A stretch of DNA of 64,000 nucleotides from Fagopyrum homotropicum (lineage: Eukaryota > Streptophyta > Magnoliopsida > Caryophyllales > Polygonaceae): assembly GCA_033239125.1 (NCBI GenBank), contig BSWB01000004.1:127109235-127173234 (forward strand), written 5' to 3'. Under the pieces are notes generated by a model. It ran no database searches, had not been told where the DNA came from, and saw only the letters and a list, made by a program, of their open reading frames with translations. Within the stretch, counting starts at the first letter, position 1, and every line of letters begins with the position of its first letter. Positions 59,157 through 64,000 of this stretch are shown here, piece after piece. The position numbers and the translations under genes are program-made.

Positions 59157-59165
59157 TTAGGGAAA
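59157..59165. repeat. TSD TTAGGGAAA, right copy
   Basis: Exact match to 49285-49293. Confidence 0.82.
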
Positions 59166-61271
59166 TGATATGAATTGACCCGTTAAATATTATAGTATAA
59201 ATTATAGACAAGGTAACAATTAAATTGAAGTGTTGAGCACGACAGGACAAATGGGTGGGAGCAGTGTGGAGTGGGCCATAAAGCGCGTTGACAAGTAAAA
59301 TTGGGAAAACGTGTTCGGTTTTTTGTTCACCTTCCCACAATCTCATTCTTTCGCTTTATTCTACCAACAAATTCTATCGAATACAATATTTCCATTACGG
59401 ACAAAGCTCGTCAATACCATTACTCATATCCCATCAAAACTCATTTTATTCTTCTTTTAAAGAATAAATAAATAATTAGTCATCTTCTTTCACAAATTCA
59501 AAAAATAGAGTTTTTAGAACCATAACGAGTTCAAGATAAGCAGTTGAGCGATAGGTCTTCGATCACTATATTCTTGCGGTAGCAAAGGCATGACCTCATT
59601 GAGAGTAGACGAGAAGGTTCGGCCCCTGCAGCAGAGTAACTGTAGGGCAAGGCTCGGGCTCAGTCACATATCTAAGAACATCTATATTGGGCGCTTTTGA
59701 CAATAATCTTAATGACATTGGAAGAGAAAACTAACCTTTTTGTAAAATCAACAGAATTTGATCTACTGCAAAACTGTGACAAGATGAAAAAATTGTAAGA
59801 TCCCTTTCAATTTAAGTCATTTTTTCATTTAAAATTGTTCCAAATGTTTCACATTATTCTGGTTGATTATGTTTCCTCCAATTAGAACATTTTGACAATT
59901 TGGATATTTATATTTTAAAAACCTCTTAAATGGTGATAAGAGCTTTAATTAGGAAGAACATTATTGTTAAAAATAAATTTATTTTATCTATCCATAGGCA
60001 TACTATTTGTGTATATTTAATATTAAAGAAATATAAATATAAATTTATTTATGGTTTAAATTATAAATTTATTACATAATATAAACGATATTTATAAATT
60101 TGTATGATAAATTTATTTATATTAAACTTTATTATTTATGTTTTATTAACAAAATAAATAAATATGAGTAATGTATATAATATTTTAAGAACAAGTATTG
60201 TTGTTGAGTGTTTCATCCACTCGGATATAGTTCTATTTTGTATAATTGACGGTCATATTTACTCGAATATTATTTGTGCGATGTCGTTTTTATTATTAAT
60301 TTATGTAATTTTTAATAGTTTTTTTCGTAAAATTTTAAAAAATCATGAATTTAGATTTCAAAATTAAAAAGTAAACGTTAACTTATTTAAAATTTAATAT
60401 ACAATCACAAAGTATAATATATAGTTCATATTTATTTAGTATAAATCATTTATGTTTTTATTTATGAAACAAACGAAAGTATATAATATATAATAGGTAG
60501 GTTAAGAACAAGTTGTTTGTTATATTGATGTGAGTATGAAATTGAGTTGTGTTATAAGCTGACGCAACAAATTTGAGAAAAAATAAAAAGTGAAAAAAAT
60601 TGGTTAAGATTAATCTTATATGTTCTCTGACGTGGGTGCTCTAATATATCAAAATATCATTAAAATGGTGGATGGATAGACTGTCGAAAAACAAGAAAAG
60701 GGAAACAAGAAAAAACACAATAAAAAAATAACTTGTATTACAACGATCGATCAAGGAGGAGTACCATAGGAAGCGCCAAAACGAGAATGAGTAGGAGTAG
60801 GCAACAAATCGACCTGAATAATCAAATATCCGGGTAAAATTTTTAAGTAAAAGTCCGATCCGGGCATGGCCGACTATCCAACACCTTTTGCCGGTCCAAT
60901 TGGTCCGAATATAAATATTGGTATATGAATTTTTCGATTTAGTTGGGTTGGACCGTTATCCATGAATATTTAGATGATCCGTTTGATCCGAATGACATTG
61001 TCCTGGTCCGACTAATCCACTTTGTCTAAAAATGACATGGCCAGATTGAACTATTCCGAGTGACTTGAATGATCCAAATATTTAGATGATCCGTTTAATT
61101 TTTTATATTTCTTGTAAGAAATATAAAGTTACAAGAGATACGTCTCAAGTAGGATAAAATTTATTGTGATAGATAAGGACAAATCTATCATTATTTATTT
61201 AATCGTGCTATTCACTTAATTATTTATAAGTCTAAGATATTTACTAAATAAAATTTATCATTAGGTGCATT
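59166..61271. other. AT-rich region without recognised genes
   Basis: Mostly very AT-rich. At 60790-61085 there are repeated GATCCG, GGTCCG and ATATTTAGATGATCCGTTT phrases that look like a worn hAT-type or similar element, but I found no clean ends. No ORF here resembles a protein. Confidence 0.4.
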
Positions 61272-61336
61272 TCATCCAGTCCTCTCCGAAAAATAAAGTA
61301 TTGGACTAAGAAGGGGTAGCTTAAACTTAAATACAC

Positions 61337-62632
<1,296 letters not shown>

Positions 62633-62690
<58 letters not shown>
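62633..62690. repeat. TA microsatellite, right half
   Basis: About 29 TA units continuing the tract at 61342-61433 beyond the inserted element. Confidence 0.95.
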
Positions 62691-62692
<2 letters not shown>

Positions 62693-63078
62693 CTTTTTTA
62701 TACAAGGGTAAGAGAAAAGGGAGGTCAGTCTTTCGAGATTGATCGCCCTAAGACATCCTTTCGGATGAGGTCTTCAACTTCTTGTGGCAAAGGGTCGACG
62801 CAAACACCGGAATTGATGTGGGACCAACTCCAACACTACCTCAAGGACCAGTGATGACATGAATTATGACCTTAGTTTAGAGATGCATTTCGATAGATTT
62901 CCCCTTTTGTTTTGCATGCATAGACATATATTCACATCGATTATGTTAATATTCACCTACTTTGCGGAAATAGAGGTCTACACACAATTTTGTTGCAATT
63001 GTAGGAAATATAGCACATTTTGGAGCATAAGGATATAAGGAGTCCAGAGAGGGCATGATGGAGTACACTAAGGTGCAG
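62691..63078 (+). repeat. Segmental duplication, copy A (after the TA tract)
   Basis: Matches 63228-63610 closely, from CCTTTTTTATACAAGGGTAA through GGTCAGTCTTTCGAGA and TTGCAATTGTAGGAAATATA. The sequence before its TA tract (61287-61341, AAATAAAGTATTGGACTAAG) matches that before the second tract (63083-63129). So a unit of about 0.5 kb with its TA tract was duplicated in tandem. Confidence 0.88.
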
Positions 63079-63128
63079 AAGAAAATAAAGTATTGGACTA
63101 AGAAGGGGTAGCTTAAGCTTAAATACAC

Positions 63129-63610
<482 letters not shown>

Positions 63611-64000
63611 AGATAAAATCACAAGGGAAGAAGATTCAGTTGGAACGGAAGCAAGGAGCAGAAAAAAGTACGTAACAGAAGAGAATATTCCGATGGAGAG
63701 ATATTACTTTGGCCGAGATTTTCTTCGGGCCCGCATGAGATTTGCTAAAAAACAGCCCGCGGCCCAAGTTCACAACCCTAATTTCAACATTAAATAGAGA
63801 TGGCAGCAAGGGTTAAAGATATACGTTTATGCGGAGATACTTTTTAGGATACTTTTCCGTATACTAGGTTTCGGAGATCTTTTCTAAGTTCGGAAGATAG
63901 AGAAGATTGATAGAGAAGGAAGGAAGAACATCGAAGGATTGAATATTCGCATAGTTAGCATTGGATTTTTGCGAGTCATTCTTGGAAGGATATACTTAAT
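63611..64000. other. Unassigned right end of the window
   Basis: No gene seen. A TTAAATAGAGATGG segment near 63790 followed by repeated GGAGATAC, GGATAC and GAAGATAGAGAAGATTGATA phrases resembles the promoter and leader part of a plant LTR, possibly running out of the window. Confidence 0.3.

Noticed and set aside
49285..59165. Ordinary long terminal inverted repeats for the large MULE
   Set aside because: Comparing the left end with the reversed right end shows no extended match; only short shared GC motifs were found.
60790..61085. A further hAT-type MITE
   Set aside because: The GATCCG-rich composition fits, but no inverted ends or 8-bp duplication could be read.

Overview
This is a repeat-rich stretch of nuclear DNA from a flowering plant, probably a eudicot; I cannot name the species. 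The evidence is a five-exon nuclear gene for a plastid protein, LTR retrotransposons of the plant Athila, chromovirus and copia lineages, a Mutator-like (MULE) transposase with a FAR1-type zinc finger, hAT-type and Tourist-type non-autonomous elements, and L1 LINE remains with a plant-type RNase H. I found one host gene, no rRNA or tRNA genes and no CRISPR. Nearly all the rest is transposable elements inserted into one another, and many insertions can be proved by target-site duplications (TSDs) read directly from the sequence.

Layout. 1-16960: an old chromovirus (minus strand) with its 3' LTR cut by the window start and a decayed pol. It holds a solo LTR of the same family (2085-3988, TSD AGTAT) and a truncated Athila element (6741-15890) whose 5' end was deleted into the chromovirus 5' LTR. 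16961-19720: decayed L1-type LINE. 19729-20436: hAT-type element (TSD ATTGTAAG). 20464-22154: foldback MULE carrying a second copy of itself (inner TSD TTTAAATAA). 22155-39700: a second chromovirus (LTR, PBS, gag) split by a full 13.2-kb Athila (22687-35900, TSD GTAAT) and an Athila solo LTR (37504-39168, TSD GCATG). 39729-40590: a diverged foldback MULE holding a hAT MITE.

40784-43320 is the host gene, a five-exon orthologue of the thylakoid protein DAC (DUF3007), needed for cytochrome b6/f accumulation in Arabidopsis. A decayed copia element (43610-48643, TSD CAATA) sits 289 bp after its stop codon, and the copia 3' LTR is split by a 333-bp LINE tail with a poly(A) tract and a TSD of at least 15 bp. 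A Tourist-like MITE follows.

49294-59156 is the most interesting part: a 9.86-kb MULE bounded by a 9-bp TSD (TTAGGGAAA). It lacks long terminal inverted repeats but has a perfect GC-rich hairpin near each end. Its seven-exon minus-strand gene appears open throughout and would encode a FAR1-type zinc finger, a MULE transposase and a C-terminal OTU-type cysteine protease. The first intron is about 6.1 kb and contains a further non-autonomous MULE (TSD GGGATTAAG), tandem repeats and a dispersed CCTACGTAG module. The window ends in AT-rich DNA with long TA microsatellites, an inverted-repeat element inserted in one of them, and a segmental duplication.

All homology calls are from reading motifs by eye; no search was run.
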